Positions 19,501-26,747 of a stretch of 64,000 bases of DNA are shown piece after piece. The position numbers were made by a program, and so were the translations under genes. The notes beneath the pieces were generated by a model. The model worked only from the letters and a program-made list of their open reading frames with translations, searched no databases and was not told where the DNA came from. The stretch comes from Candidatus Limnocylindrales bacterium (GTDB lineage Bacteria > Desulfobacterota > Binatia > UBA1149 > CAITLU01), in NCBI GenBank assembly GCA_035571835.1, contig DATNBU010000017.1:42687-106686 (forward strand), in the 5' to 3' direction. Every line of letters starts with the position of its first letter. Positions within the stretch are counted from its first letter, which is position 1.

Positions 19501-19750
19501 TGACGGCTTTCCTCAGGATTTCGACTACGGCGACGATCGCCGGTCGAACACCTACGGCATCCGCGACACCATGCAGGCGCTGCGCGAGATCGAGAAGCGC
19601 GGGATGCAGACGTTCTGCATCACGGTCGATCCGGCCGGTCACGACTATCTCGGCGAGATGTGTCCGTCGGCGAGATACGCGGTGATCGAGGACATCCGCC
19701 AGCTGCCGAGCGAGCTGGTGCGGATCTACCGGCGGCTGACCCGGCACTAG
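16583..19750 (+). CDS. Giant NorD/CbbO-like VWA-domain protein
   Basis: The product is 1055 aa. The C-terminal ~195 residues are a von Willebrand A domain with MIDAS motif DMSAST (about residue 860), a Thr/Asp-containing LLSDGFPQDFDYGD strand and NorD-like CITVDPAGHDYL. The long N-terminal ~800 residues are helical, with no recognised domain. NorD and CbbO are usually 600-800 aa, so this is unusually long. The start at 16583 follows the ATPase gene by 23 nt. The role is inferred: adaptor that docks the MoxR ATPase onto a client via a metal-dependent contact. Confidence 0.85.
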   Translation: MTTPRASRAWIDSRHLRESAGGAAALAGLDQLAPATRERLLERADRIATVSTSLAHAFLPRAVEAAAAGVPVYDAWEAALADVAGAGDVARELATAFFRIAPQGFAAWPEPRRRAWIDSVRALAESSRRLAASMLDATAAILDDGRTLDDASLAAWQHATEGLLSRGGWRSEFLAEAFVSGAALLAGRAEPAAFEHWATLVAVIGTTGRNPKPPSPPAQLLNLDASALTGVVRLCAAAAATHAKAAQRLLELIPPAISRLETRQRRSLLDSCARCRSLDALADAMALVGAVLHGIRAGDLDFLLAQAARIGEAAPAVLPAFLRTMDRAIDEGGQPGVELWVERGIELATHDQNIDAAAAHFRLETRTSHKLLVERSSAVTFEEIDGMLRRYLTMMSRRSFQLMPSPGIWMRPPLVAPEDVAIRLPERVDLFDAPEDNQALYKIVATHIAGRFEYGTYDFDLKALLERGWQPPLVPADDGEYPRDIIAFLGCFPNPLLASALFVLLDGVRIDACLARDFPGLRRELERMGRLYASTTVPAAHDRHDERLLETLFQIGLAHRSIAELDARLRAQGEFVMASIELLRSAEATVYDSASLAIAYYGGLAFAEARALDDSDETAFAEMGGATVIDPFEHLDGSDREENTAPWRPDPVRAEPGGEQAEVKLQLTDEETPAGGGRPVSLEELKSLLERGGDLKISEAHGQIEEGLGLYITDLLGKIPAEQLRELREKISTGDAAAIRAWLSRQATGNSFYYDEWDYRIADYRRRWCRVTEIACDEDTGEYFQQALARSGELVGQIKRDFQMLRPDQLRRVPRDEQGEEFDLNALVEAHSDRRGRRTPSDRLYVARKPEERDVATLFLVDMSASTDEPLPGESMAGPKRVIDLAKDTLAVLAQVLGEIGDSYAIYGFSGHGRQSVEIYPVKSFGERLSDKVKGRIGGIAPKRSTRMGAALRHAGEKLARTSARSRHLILLSDGFPQDFDYGDDRRSNTYGIRDTMQALREIEKRGMQTFCITVDPAGHDYLGEMCPSARYAVIEDIRQLPSELVRIYRRLTRH

Positions 19751-19795
19751 CCCCGCATCGGACCGGGAATCAGCCGGCTTGCGAAAGCCGAAGCG

Positions 19796-20359
19796 CTAAC
19801 GGCGTGGCTCTCGCATCAGGGCGCTGCGCCAAGCTTCGAGCTTTCGTTCATAGGACCACGATGCATTGGCCGGGCTCGTCGACGGAAGACGAGTCACCGT
19901 CAGCGATTCATCGATCTTCATCGTCGCAGCGTGGCGGCGGAACGCATCCCACGCTTTCGTTCCGTTGAGGAGCACGCAGCGGATGTCCGGATGTGTGCGG
20001 AAAAACGACTCGAAGTCGTTGGCCGTCTGGGTCTCGCGGTTGATGCTGGTGTCGAGGCTGCCGGTGCGTTCGCACGAATGCAGCACGTCCCACAGCGCGA
20101 TCCGGTTCGAGACCAGCGCATCGAGGCGCTGCTCGTACGTCGCCGACGGATCGATGCTCAGCAGCTCGGTCATGATGCGCCAGAAGCTGTTGCGCGGGTG
20201 GGCGTAGTAGCGGCCGGCGTCGAGCGATGCGACACCCGGCATGCTTCCGAGAATCAACACGGTCGCGTCGCGGCGCTCGATCGGCGCGAAGCTGTGGATG
20301 CGCTCGAGGCCGGAAGGCTGGATGTCGCGTGTCGCCGAGGTAACGCGCCGCGGGCCCAA
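19796..20359 (-). CDS. DNA-deoxyinosine (hypoxanthine) glycosylase, UDG superfamily
   Basis: This 187-aa protein carries UDG-fold motifs in the variant form of the hypoxanthine-DNA glycosylase family. The catalytic-strand motif is LGSMPGVASL, then YYAHPRNSFWRIM near residue 52, and the late loop is LPSTSPANA. The family excises deaminated adenine from DNA. The next leftward gene start is not involved; this gene lies 3 nt downstream of the nitronate monooxygenase stop and is probably cotranscribed with it. Confidence 0.85.
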   Translation of the reverse strand: MGPRRVTSATRDIQPSGLERIHSFAPIERRDATVLILGSMPGVASLDAGRYYAHPRNSFWRIMTELLSIDPSATYEQRLDALVSNRIALWDVLHSCERTGSLDTSINRETQTANDFESFFRTHPDIRCVLLNGTKAWDAFRRHAATMKIDESLTVTRLPSTSPANASWSYERKLEAWRSALMREPRR

Positions 20360-20362
20360 CGC

Positions 20363-21388
20363 TCAGCCTTTGGTCGAAGCGGGCGGCAGCTCGAGCTCGG
20401 TTTCGGCCGGCTGCTGCGCAGTGACTTCTGCCGCCGCGCGTTCGAGCAACGCCGCGGCGCCGTCGCAGAGCTCGCGGACAATATCGGCCGCCGGCTCGAC
20501 GCGCTCCACGGCGCTGACCGATTCTCCGGCGTAAAGCGCCATCGCGTCGACGTGTCCGGTCGTCTCCCGGGTCGGCACCGGCACGGCGAGGCGCGGAATC
20601 GGATACGCAACGCCTCCGATCATGGTTTCGCCGGCGACGTCGGCGTCGAGCGCCTGCGCGCGTTCGACGCACGAGCGCAGCACCCGGTGCGGCGCATCCG
20701 GCCACATGACGGAGAACGCGTCGGTGAGCACGGTATCCTCCGCCTGCGACCGGATCAGCGCGGCCACGTACGACGGATGCGCGCCCGACTCCGCGGCAGC
20801 GACGAAACGCGTGCCGATGCGAACCCCGGAGGCGCCGGCCGCGAGCACCGCAGCCATCGCGCGTGCGGTACCGATTCCGCCGGCTGCAATGACCGGCACG
20901 TGCACCGCATCGAGCACTTCGGCGAGCAGCGCCAGCAGCGTGACGGTGCCGCGCACGTGGCCGCCGGCCTGTACCCCCTGCGCAATCACGACGTCGCATC
21001 CGCAATCCACGGCGAGCCGCGCCTCGCTGGTCGAACCAACCTGCCAGCACGCAAGGGCACCGGCGCGATGAACGATCTCGACTAGCGACGCATCGGGATC
21101 TCCGTAGAAGAACTCGACCATGCGAACACGGGGCGAGACGAGCTCGAGCACTTCGCGATCGAGAAACGGAATCAGGAAATTGACGCCGAACGGCTGCGGC
21201 GTGCTGCGAAGCACCTCGTCGAGCGCGCTTTCGACCAGCGCCAGCGGCGATCCTGCCGTCGGCAGCATTGCGAGCCCGCCGGCGTTCGCAACGGCCGCGA
21301 CGAGCGCAGGGGTGCTCACTCCCGGCATACCCGCAACCTGAAGTGGAAGGCGGCAGCCGACGAGCTCGGTCAGGCGCGTGGTCAGCAT
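20363..21388 (-). CDS. Nitronate monooxygenase (NPD/2-nitropropane dioxygenase family)
   Basis: The 341-aa TIM-barrel flavoprotein has an N-terminal PLQVAGMPGVSTPAL substrate/FMN region, a VIAQGVQAGGH phosphate loop and AAGGIGTA with GTRFVAAAES FMN-binding segments. The family oxidises alkyl nitronates with O2, and some members act in fatty-acid or toxin metabolism. The ATG at 21388 precedes the barrel; the frame upstream runs into the nitroreductase gene. The gap to the upstream nitroreductase is 13 nt, which supports a nitro-compound or flavin redox operon. Confidence 0.88.
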   Translation of the reverse strand: MLTTRLTELVGCRLPLQVAGMPGVSTPALVAAVANAGGLAMLPTAGSPLALVESALDEVLRSTPQPFGVNFLIPFLDREVLELVSPRVRMVEFFYGDPDASLVEIVHRAGALACWQVGSTSEARLAVDCGCDVVIAQGVQAGGHVRGTVTLLALLAEVLDAVHVPVIAAGGIGTARAMAAVLAAGASGVRIGTRFVAAAESGAHPSYVAALIRSQAEDTVLTDAFSVMWPDAPHRVLRSCVERAQALDADVAGETMIGGVAYPIPRLAVPVPTRETTGHVDAMALYAGESVSAVERVEPAADIVRELCDGAAALLERAAAEVTAQQPAETELELPPASTKG

Positions 21389-21401
21389 GGCGACGAGCCG
21401 T

Positions 21402-22007
21402 TCACACCGTGGCCCCGTGCTGCCATGTTTCCTCGAAAACGATGTCTGCGATGGGCTTGCGTGTGCGCGGCGCACGGTCGCGCTCGCGCAGCGCCTCCGG
21501 CGATTGCGTTTCGTCTCCGAGGTATCCGATCGCAAGGCCGGTCAGCGGCTCTGCTTCGGGCGGCACGCGATAGAGCTCGCGGACGCGCTCGGGAACGATG
21601 CCGATCATCTGGTGCACGAACAGTCCGCGCGCCGTCGCTTCGATGCAGATGTTGCCGGCTGCGAGCCCGAGGTCGTGCTGCGCCGCCCTGTTCGGCTTGC
21701 CGTTGCGCGAGAACGTCATCACCGCGATGCCGATCATCAGAACCGGCGCGTTCTTCGCCCACGCCTGGTTGCCCTCGACGAGGCACGAAACAAGCTTCGC
21801 ATGGGCGGCGGCATCCGAGCTTCGCGCGAGGATGTAGCGCCATGGCTGCTCGTTGTACGACGACGGCGCCCAGCGTGCGGCTTCGAGGATCGCGCGCAGG
21901 TCGCTTTCGGGAACGGGCTTCGTCGAGTAGCAGTACGGGCTCCAGCGGTCTGCGATCAGCGCATGAATCGGGACATCGGGATGGGCCTTCTTCTCGGCAG
22001 TCGACAT
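21402..22007 (-). CDS. Nitroreductase family protein
   Basis: This 201-aa FMN enzyme shows the nitroreductase core: RWSPYCYSTKPV near residue 21, EAARWAPSSYNEQPWRY near residue 43, the AAQHDLGLAAGNICIEA helix and the late GYLGDE loop. It probably reduces nitroaromatics or quinones using NAD(P)H. A GGAGAG ribosome site precedes the ATG. It lies between pirin and nitronate monooxygenase genes in a leftward run. Confidence 0.9.
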   Translation of the reverse strand: MSTAEKKAHPDVPIHALIADRWSPYCYSTKPVPESDLRAILEAARWAPSSYNEQPWRYILARSSDAAAHAKLVSCLVEGNQAWAKNAPVLMIGIAVMTFSRNGKPNRAAQHDLGLAAGNICIEATARGLFVHQMIGIVPERVRELYRVPPEAEPLTGLAIGYLGDETQSPEALRERDRAPRTRKPIADIVFEETWQHGATV

Positions 22008-22031
22008 GGTCTCTCTCCTTCGCAGGCTCCG

Positions 22032-22748
22032 CTAGGCAAGATCGAAAAGCAGCAGCTCGCAGGAATTCCCGGCAACGATCTCGACCAGGCTTTCGCCGCT
22101 GACGGCCGCACCGTCGCCTTCGCCGAGCCCGACATCGGAGCCTTCGGCCGCGCCGCGGACGGTGGCCTGTCCGCGCGCGATCTGGATCCAGGCATGACGA
22201 CCGGGCGCGATCTCGCGCCGGACGCTGCTCGCGGGATCGAGGATGGCGGCATGCATCGAAACATCCTGATGCACGTGCAGCGATCCCTCGCCCGGTGCGT
22301 TCGATGCAACGCATACGAGAGCGTTTCGAAGGACTTCCGCTTCGAAGTGCAGCTGCTCGTACGCGGGTGTCAGGCCCGCCGTGTCGGGCACGATCCAGAT
22401 CTGCAGGAAATGAACCGGCTCCTGGCGCGAATGGTTGTACTCGCTGTGCGTGACGCCGTGCCCCGCGCGCATCAGCTGCACATCGCCGGGAACGATGACC
22501 GAGCCCGTGCCCATGCTGTCGCGATGCTCGAGCGCACCCTCGAGCACGTAGCTGATGATTTCCATGTCGCGGTGCGAGTGCGCGGCAAAACCCTTCCCCG
22601 GCTCCACCCTGTCTTCGTTGAGGACACGAAGCGCGCGAAATCCCATGTGCATCGGATCGTGGTAATCGCCGAACGAGAACGTGTGACGGCTGTCGAGCCA
22701 GCCGTGGTAGGCGCGGCCGCGATCGGCCGATCTGCGCACGGTGATCAC
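22032..22748 (-). CDS. Pirin-family cupin protein
   Basis: The 238-aa bicupin has the pirin signature HTFSFGDYHDP near residue 24 and metal-binding His/Glu residues in GFAAHSHRDMEIISYVLEG and AGHGVTHSEYNHS. Pirins of this type bind Fe or Ni, and some have quercetin 2,3-dioxygenase activity. Its GTG/ATG start overlaps the iron permease stop by 4 nt. The iron permease neighbour is consistent with an iron-dependent protein, but the physiological role is unknown. Confidence 0.9.
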   Translation of the reverse strand: MITVRRSADRGRAYHGWLDSRHTFSFGDYHDPMHMGFRALRVLNEDRVEPGKGFAAHSHRDMEIISYVLEGALEHRDSMGTGSVIVPGDVQLMRAGHGVTHSEYNHSRQEPVHFLQIWIVPDTAGLTPAYEQLHFEAEVLRNALVCVASNAPGEGSLHVHQDVSMHAAILDPASSVRREIAPGRHAWIQIARGQATVRGAAEGSDVGLGEGDGAAVSGESLVEIVAGNSCELLLFDLA

Positions 22749-23158
22749 CGGGCCTCCGGCGAACCTGTGTCGAAGCCGCCCTTCTTCAGCTTTTCGCGCG
22801 CGCTTTTTGCGAGTCGCTCGTAGCGGTCACGGCATTCCGCAAGCTCGGCCTCGTCCATCTCCTCGAGATCGATCAGCGCGTTGTGCGCACCGGTCGTCGC
22901 GCGGATCAACTCGTCGAGCTTGACCTGGATGGCTTCGGTGTCGCGGTTCTGGCTGCTCTGGATCAGGAAGACCATCAGGAACGTGACGAGTGTCGTGAAC
23001 GTGTTGATCAGCAGCTGCCACGTGTCGCTGTACTCGAAGTACGGACCGGTCACGAGCCATACGATGATCGACAGCAGCGCAAGGATGAAAACGATCGGCC
23101 TGCCGCTGAACCGCGACGCCTCTCGGGTGAATTGGGAGTACCAGCCGGCCTTCGCCAT
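22745..23158 (-). CDS. Low-affinity iron permease family protein
   Basis: This 137-aa protein resembles the bacterial low-affinity iron permease family. Two membrane helices (residues ~21-37 and ~50-66, the latter with LINTFTTLVTFLMVFLIQ) are followed by SSQNRDTEAIQVKLDELI and an acidic C-terminal helix. Despite the name, bacterial members have not all been shown to transport iron. Its 3' end overlaps the pirin gene by 4 nt. Confidence 0.85.
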   Translation of the reverse strand: MAKAGWYSQFTREASRFSGRPIVFILALLSIIVWLVTGPYFEYSDTWQLLINTFTTLVTFLMVFLIQSSQNRDTEAIQVKLDELIRATTGAHNALIDLEEMDEAELAECRDRYERLAKSAREKLKKGGFDTGSPEAR

Positions 23159-23185
23159 CCCGGCGTTCTACGCCTTCCGCCCGGA

Positions 23186-24292
23186 TCAGACCACTTTGGG
23201 AACACCGTGATCGGCCCGGTCGGTGAGGATCTCGAACGCGGCGCGGTGCTGCGTGAAGAAGGTCTCGTCCGCGAATCCCTTCCTCCTCAGCGTCAGCTCG
23301 CACGCGGCGAGCTTCGTGTTGAGACAGGTCTTCGCTCCGCCCGGGGGGTTATCGTACGTCAGTGCAACGAACTCCGACTTCGGCGCCGTGATGCGAATCG
23401 AGACGCCGAGCTCGGCGGATCCCGATTCGATCCGCCATTCGAAGAAACGGAAATTTCCGTTCGCACGCAGCGATTGTGCGAGCGAGTTCAGCGGATACTC
23501 ATTTCCGCCGGTGCGCAGGACCACGAGCGACATGCGCGGAGTCCAGATCGGCCCGATCCGCAGCTGCGCCGTCGAGCATTCAAGAAACGTATCAGGTGCG
23601 CCGTCGAAGCCTGCGACCTGGCCCCACGCGTACGAATCGGTGTGACGGCTTCCCCAGTTGTGATTCTGACTGCCCGCCCATCCGTCGATTGCGACGGTTT
23701 CGCCGTCGACCGTCATCGAGCCTCGAAACGTTGCGTTCGGCGATCCGACGAGGGCCTTCGCCCTGGGAAGACTGCGTTCGTAGAGCGCCGCCGGAAGCAG
23801 CAGCAGCGGCGGCTGCGGGCTCTCGTAGCCGAGCGACCATTTCAGTTCATGACCCGGCGAGCTGGTCCGTTCATCGCTCGGCGAGCTGGCCAATCGATCG
23901 CTCGGCGACGTGGTCAATTGATAGCTTGGCGAGCTGGTCATTTGATAGCTCGGCGAGCTCGCTAGGCCTTCGAGCGCGCGGTCGTTCAGGCTTGCAGGGC
24001 CGATTCGCACATCGAGAGGGCCCTGTCCGAACGTGCAGCTCGAGATCGGGAACTCTTCCTTGACGGCCGCGATGCGGCCGTTTTCGCCGTCGAAGAAGAT
24101 CGCCCACAGCTCGCCGAGTGCGCCTTCGGGGCGGCCGCGCGGACAGAAGATCGTGTATCGTATCCAGAATGCCAGCCGCTCGGTCGGATGGTTCGCGCGC
24201 TGGAACCAGCTCTCGTAGTGCCCTTCGCTGCTGCCGGCAATGTACCGCGGACGGTTGCAGCTCGCGCGGTCGGCAACCGAAAGCGGCATCAT
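23186..24292 (-). CDS. Carotenoid 1,2-hydratase/tocopherol-cyclase-like beta-barrel protein with repeat insert
   Basis: The 368-aa protein has the lipocalin-like duplicated barrel pattern of the CrtC/AttH/tocopherol-cyclase group, best seen in GWAGSQNHNWGSRHTDSYAWGQ (family His/Asn/Trp motif) around residue 206, split here only for description. Residues about 113-147 are five degenerate 8-aa units (SSPSYQMT, SSPSYQLT, TSPSDRLA, SSPSDERT, SSPGHELK) encoded by a 24-bp tandem repeat, a likely late insertion into a loop. Two adjacent ATGs at 24292 and 24289 are possible; the first makes an ATGA overlap with the GNAT gene. Substrate unknown. Confidence 0.6.
   Translation of the reverse strand: MMPLSVADRASCNRPRYIAGSSEGHYESWFQRANHPTERLAFWIRYTIFCPRGRPEGALGELWAIFFDGENGRIAAVKEEFPISSCTFGQGPLDVRIGPASLNDRALEGLASSPSYQMTSSPSYQLTTSPSDRLASSPSDERTSSPGHELKWSLGYESPQPPLLLLPAALYERSLPRAKALVGSPNATFRGSMTVDGETVAIDGWAGSQNHNWGSRHTDSYAWGQVAGFDGAPDTFLECSTAQLRIGPIWTPRMSLVVLRTGGNEYPLNSLAQSLRANGNFRFFEWRIESGSAELGVSIRITAPKSEFVALTYDNPPGGAKTCLNTKLAACELTLRRKGFADETFFTQHRAAFEILTDRADHGVPKVV
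23856..23951. repeat. 24-bp tandem repeat, four units, inside coding sequence
   Basis: Units start with GGCGAGCTGG or a close variant at 23856, 23880, 23904 and 23928, with a partial fifth from 23952. The period of 24 keeps the reading frame and gives an 8-aa peptide repeat. Unit-to-unit divergence (about 3-8 changes) suggests it is not very recent. There are no spacers, so it is not a CRISPR array. Confidence 0.85.
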
Positions 24293-24876
24293 CGCGATGC
24301 TCCTGTGCTTACCGCCAGCCGCCGGCTGCGCCATTTCGCTGCGTCGATGCGAAAGCGGTCGCGTTCGAACTCCTCGAGAAATTCCACGCGTTCGAATCCG
24401 GCCTTGGCCAGCACGCGCACCGACCGCGTGTTCTGCGGTCGCGCGAACGCGCCGACCTCGCGAAGACCAAGCTCGGTGAAGGCCAGCTCGAGCGACGCTT
24501 CCACGATCTCGGACGCGAGGCCTCGGCCCCAGCACGACCGCTCGAGGAAATAGATGACCTCGGTTCCCCACTGCGGCGCCGCCGGATCCTTGTAGAGCCC
24601 GCCGTAACCGACGATGCGCTGCTCGCTTCGTAGAACGGCGATCCACGGCGCGAAGCCGTGCCCGGCGCGTCTGGCCGCATGCGACTGGAGATACGCGGCG
24701 GTCGCGGCCAGGTCGGGCGCCACCCACGTGTACTGCATTGCATCGGAGTCACGCTGGATCGCATGGACTCGATCGACGTCGCCCGGCTCGAAAGCTCTCA
24801 ACAGCAGGTGACGTGTCGTGCGCGACGTCGCGGCGAGCGTGCTGCCGGCGAGGATCGAATTTTCTTCGGGATTCAT
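24289..24876 (-). CDS. GNAT N-acetyltransferase (RimJ/RimL type)
   Basis: This 195-aa protein fits the RimJ/L GNAT family. It has RHLLLRAFEPGDVDRVHAI at the N-terminus, the YFLERSCWGRGLASE acetyl-CoA binding motif A near residue 110 and a late NTRSVRVLAKAGFERV motif. These enzymes acetylate N-terminal amines of ribosomal proteins or small molecules; the substrate here is unknown. The ATG at 24876 fits the family start; the longer open frame overlaps the peroxiredoxin promoter region. It is coupled by an ATGA overlap to the CrtC-like gene. Confidence 0.87.
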   Translation of the reverse strand: MNPEENSILAGSTLAATSRTTRHLLLRAFEPGDVDRVHAIQRDSDAMQYTWVAPDLAATAAYLQSHAARRAGHGFAPWIAVLRSEQRIVGYGGLYKDPAAPQWGTEVIYFLERSCWGRGLASEIVEASLELAFTELGLREVGAFARPQNTRSVRVLAKAGFERVEFLEEFERDRFRIDAAKWRSRRLAVSTGASR

Positions 24877-25041
24877 GCTTCGTTCACGCCCGGTACATCC
24901 CTGCTTGATGGCGCGCATCACCCAACCATCGATCCGATGGGGGCGGCTTACGGTGTTGCGCCCGCTGCTTGCAGGATCAATCATCCGCCCCGATTTTGCG
25001 CGACGGCTTTTGCCGGACAACTCACCCCAGGAGGATCCCCC

Positions 25042-25701
25042 ATGACTCTTCGAATTGGAGACACTGCACCGGATTTCGAAGCAGACACGACCGAAGGCCG
25101 CATCCGGTTCCACGACTGGATCGGCGACTCATGGGTCGTTCTGTTCTCCCACCCGAAGGATTTCACGCCGGTCTGTACGACCGAGCTCGGATACATGGCG
25201 CGCATGAAGCCCGAGTTCGACAAGCGCGGCGTAAAGATCCTCGGCCTCAGCATCGACCCCGTCGACTCGCATTCGAAGTGGGCCGAAGACATCCGCGAAA
25301 CCCAGGGCGTGGCACCGAACTATCCGCTGATCGGCGACCCGGATCTCAAGATCGCAAAAGCCTGGGGCATGCTCCCGGCCGAAACCGCAGGAACGTCCCA
25401 GGGACGCACCGCGGCCGACAACCTGACCGTACGCAACGTGTTCGTCGTCGGTCCCGACAAGAAGATCAAGCTGGTCCTCGTCTACCCGATGACGACCGGC
25501 CGCAACTTCGACGAAGTGCTGCGCGTGATCGACTCGCTGCAACTCACCGCCAAACACAAAGTCGCCACCCCGGTCAACTGGAAGAACGGCGACGACGTAA
25601 TCATCGCCGGCTCCGTCTCCGACGAAGACGCCAAGAAACAATACCCGCAAGGCTGGAAAGCCCCGAAGCCCTACCTGCGGATCGTACCCCAGCCCCGTTG
25701 A
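25042..25701 (+). CDS. 1-Cys peroxiredoxin (Prx6 type)
   Basis: The 219-aa protein has peroxidatic C45 in PKDFTPVCTTE and the Prx6-type C-terminal extension with PVNWKNGDDVIIAGSVSDEDAKK. It has no resolving Cys. It reduces peroxides using an external thiol. GGAGG lies 9 nt before the ATG. Its divergent neighbour is the GNAT gene (166-nt gap). The transcript ends near a long palindromic element that separates it from the convergent lipase gene. Confidence 0.95.
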   Translation: MTLRIGDTAPDFEADTTEGRIRFHDWIGDSWVVLFSHPKDFTPVCTTELGYMARMKPEFDKRGVKILGLSIDPVDSHSKWAEDIRETQGVAPNYPLIGDPDLKIAKAWGMLPAETAGTSQGRTAADNLTVRNVFVVGPDKKIKLVLVYPMTTGRNFDEVLRVIDSLQLTAKHKVATPVNWKNGDDVIIAGSVSDEDAKKQYPQGWKAPKPYLRIVPQPR

Positions 25702-25742
25702 TCGGTTCGAACAATCGAGGGCCGAGAGGAATCGCGTAGCGA

Positions 25743-25868
25743 GCCGGCCGTCGAGAAGGGTCCAGATGCAAGGCGGATTCCGGCGTAGAGAGGGAGTCGT
25801 ACTTCCCGTACGTCGACCGAACGAAGCCGGAATCCAACGCAGCAGATGGGCCCTTATCGGCGGTCGGC
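25743..25868. repeat. Long interrupted palindromic element between convergent genes
   Basis: Nested inverted repeats form one hairpin: outer arms 25743-25760 and 25851-25868 (14 of 18 pairs match), and inner perfect arms GGATTCCGGC (25775-25784) and GCCGGAATCC (25826-25835). The centre, around GTAC..GTAC, lies near 25803. The element fills almost the entire gap between the convergent peroxiredoxin and lipase genes. It looks like a mobile or intergenic palindromic repeat family that could double as a bidirectional terminator; copies elsewhere in the genome cannot be checked here. Confidence 0.6.
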
Positions 25869-25869
25869 C

Positions 25870-26604
25870 CTAGGTTCGAGGCTGTGACGCGTGATCGAAC
25901 ACGCCGGTCTCAAGAAAGCGGATGGTCTGATCGATGACTTTCGTGTTGCGCATGATGAAGGTGTGCGAGACCGGGATCACCAGGAAATCCTTCATCCCGT
26001 CGAGCCGGGCGCTCGCAACCGAAACCTTGCCGTCATTCCGTCCGGGAATGAACGCCGACAACACCAGATTGGTCGTGCGATCACCGGTGATGATCCCGAC
26101 CTCGAACGGCGCGGGGCCGAGCTTCATCGGAACGGATGCCGCGGTGGTTCCGAGCTCGTTGCCCGCCGGTCCGTTGATGCGCCGGAACAGCCACCAGCTT
26201 CCGAACTCGTCGACCAGCTCGCTGCCGTGATTCGGCGGTGCGAGCATCACGACCCGGCCGAACGATCCGATCGCGTGCGTGCTCGCAAGCTGTCGGACGA
26301 CGATGCCGCCCATCGAATGCGTGACGAAATCGACCGGGGCCGTCGAGCCCGGAAAGCAGCGCTCGACCGCCGGTGCGACGTAATCACGCGCCAGCACTTC
26401 GATCGAATGCATGCGCGACGGATACGAGACGTTGCAGACGTTGAAGCCGCGCGCGGCCAGCGAGTCGGCCAGACGCGACATCGACGACGAGCTTCGCAGC
26501 AGGCCGTGCAGCAGCACCACCTGCGATCCGGAGGACGCCGCTCCGGCATGCACCGGCAGCAGACCGACCGCGATCAGCAGCGCGGCACGTAACAGACTCT
26601 TCAT
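25870..26604 (-). CDS. Secreted triacylglycerol lipase-like alpha/beta hydrolase
   Basis: This 244-aa protein starts with a cleavable signal peptide (MKSLLRAALLIAVGLLPVHA). A lipase core follows with VVLLHGLLRSSSS (oxyanion), nucleophile elbow THSMGG (residues ~94-99) and a late His in PVSHTFIMRN. It resembles PGAP1/LipA-type hydrolases. It is likely periplasmic or secreted; the substrate is unknown. It faces the peroxiredoxin gene across the palindromic element. Confidence 0.85.
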   Translation of the reverse strand: MKSLLRAALLIAVGLLPVHAGAASSGSQVVLLHGLLRSSSSMSRLADSLAARGFNVCNVSYPSRMHSIEVLARDYVAPAVERCFPGSTAPVDFVTHSMGGIVVRQLASTHAIGSFGRVVMLAPPNHGSELVDEFGSWWLFRRINGPAGNELGTTAASVPMKLGPAPFEVGIITGDRTTNLVLSAFIPGRNDGKVSVASARLDGMKDFLVIPVSHTFIMRNTKVIDQTIRFLETGVFDHASQPRT

Positions 26605-26747
26605 TGGATTTCCCCGTGCACCGGTCCGAACGCCCGGAGTCTAGCTCGCTCGCTTTGCCGATCTCAAGGGATTGCGCGGATTCTTCCGGCGCCGGCGCTG
26701 GCGGCACGTCGCCGAAGACTGGCGGGAGGGATTTTTCTGCGCCGCCG

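Noticed and set aside
15750..19750. Nitric oxide reductase or Rubisco activase locus
   Set aside because: The NorQ/CbbQ and NorD/CbbO-like genes are present but no reductase or Rubisco gene is in the window; the client is left open.
23856..23951. Possible CRISPR array
   Set aside because: The repeats are directly adjacent, 24 bp long, with no spacers and no cas genes, so this is an in-frame tandem repeat.
23186..24292. Carotenoid biosynthesis cluster
   Set aside because: The CrtC-like gene and two CrtI-like genes are scattered (23, 37 and 55 kb) with no phytoene synthase, so I do not call a carotenoid pathway.
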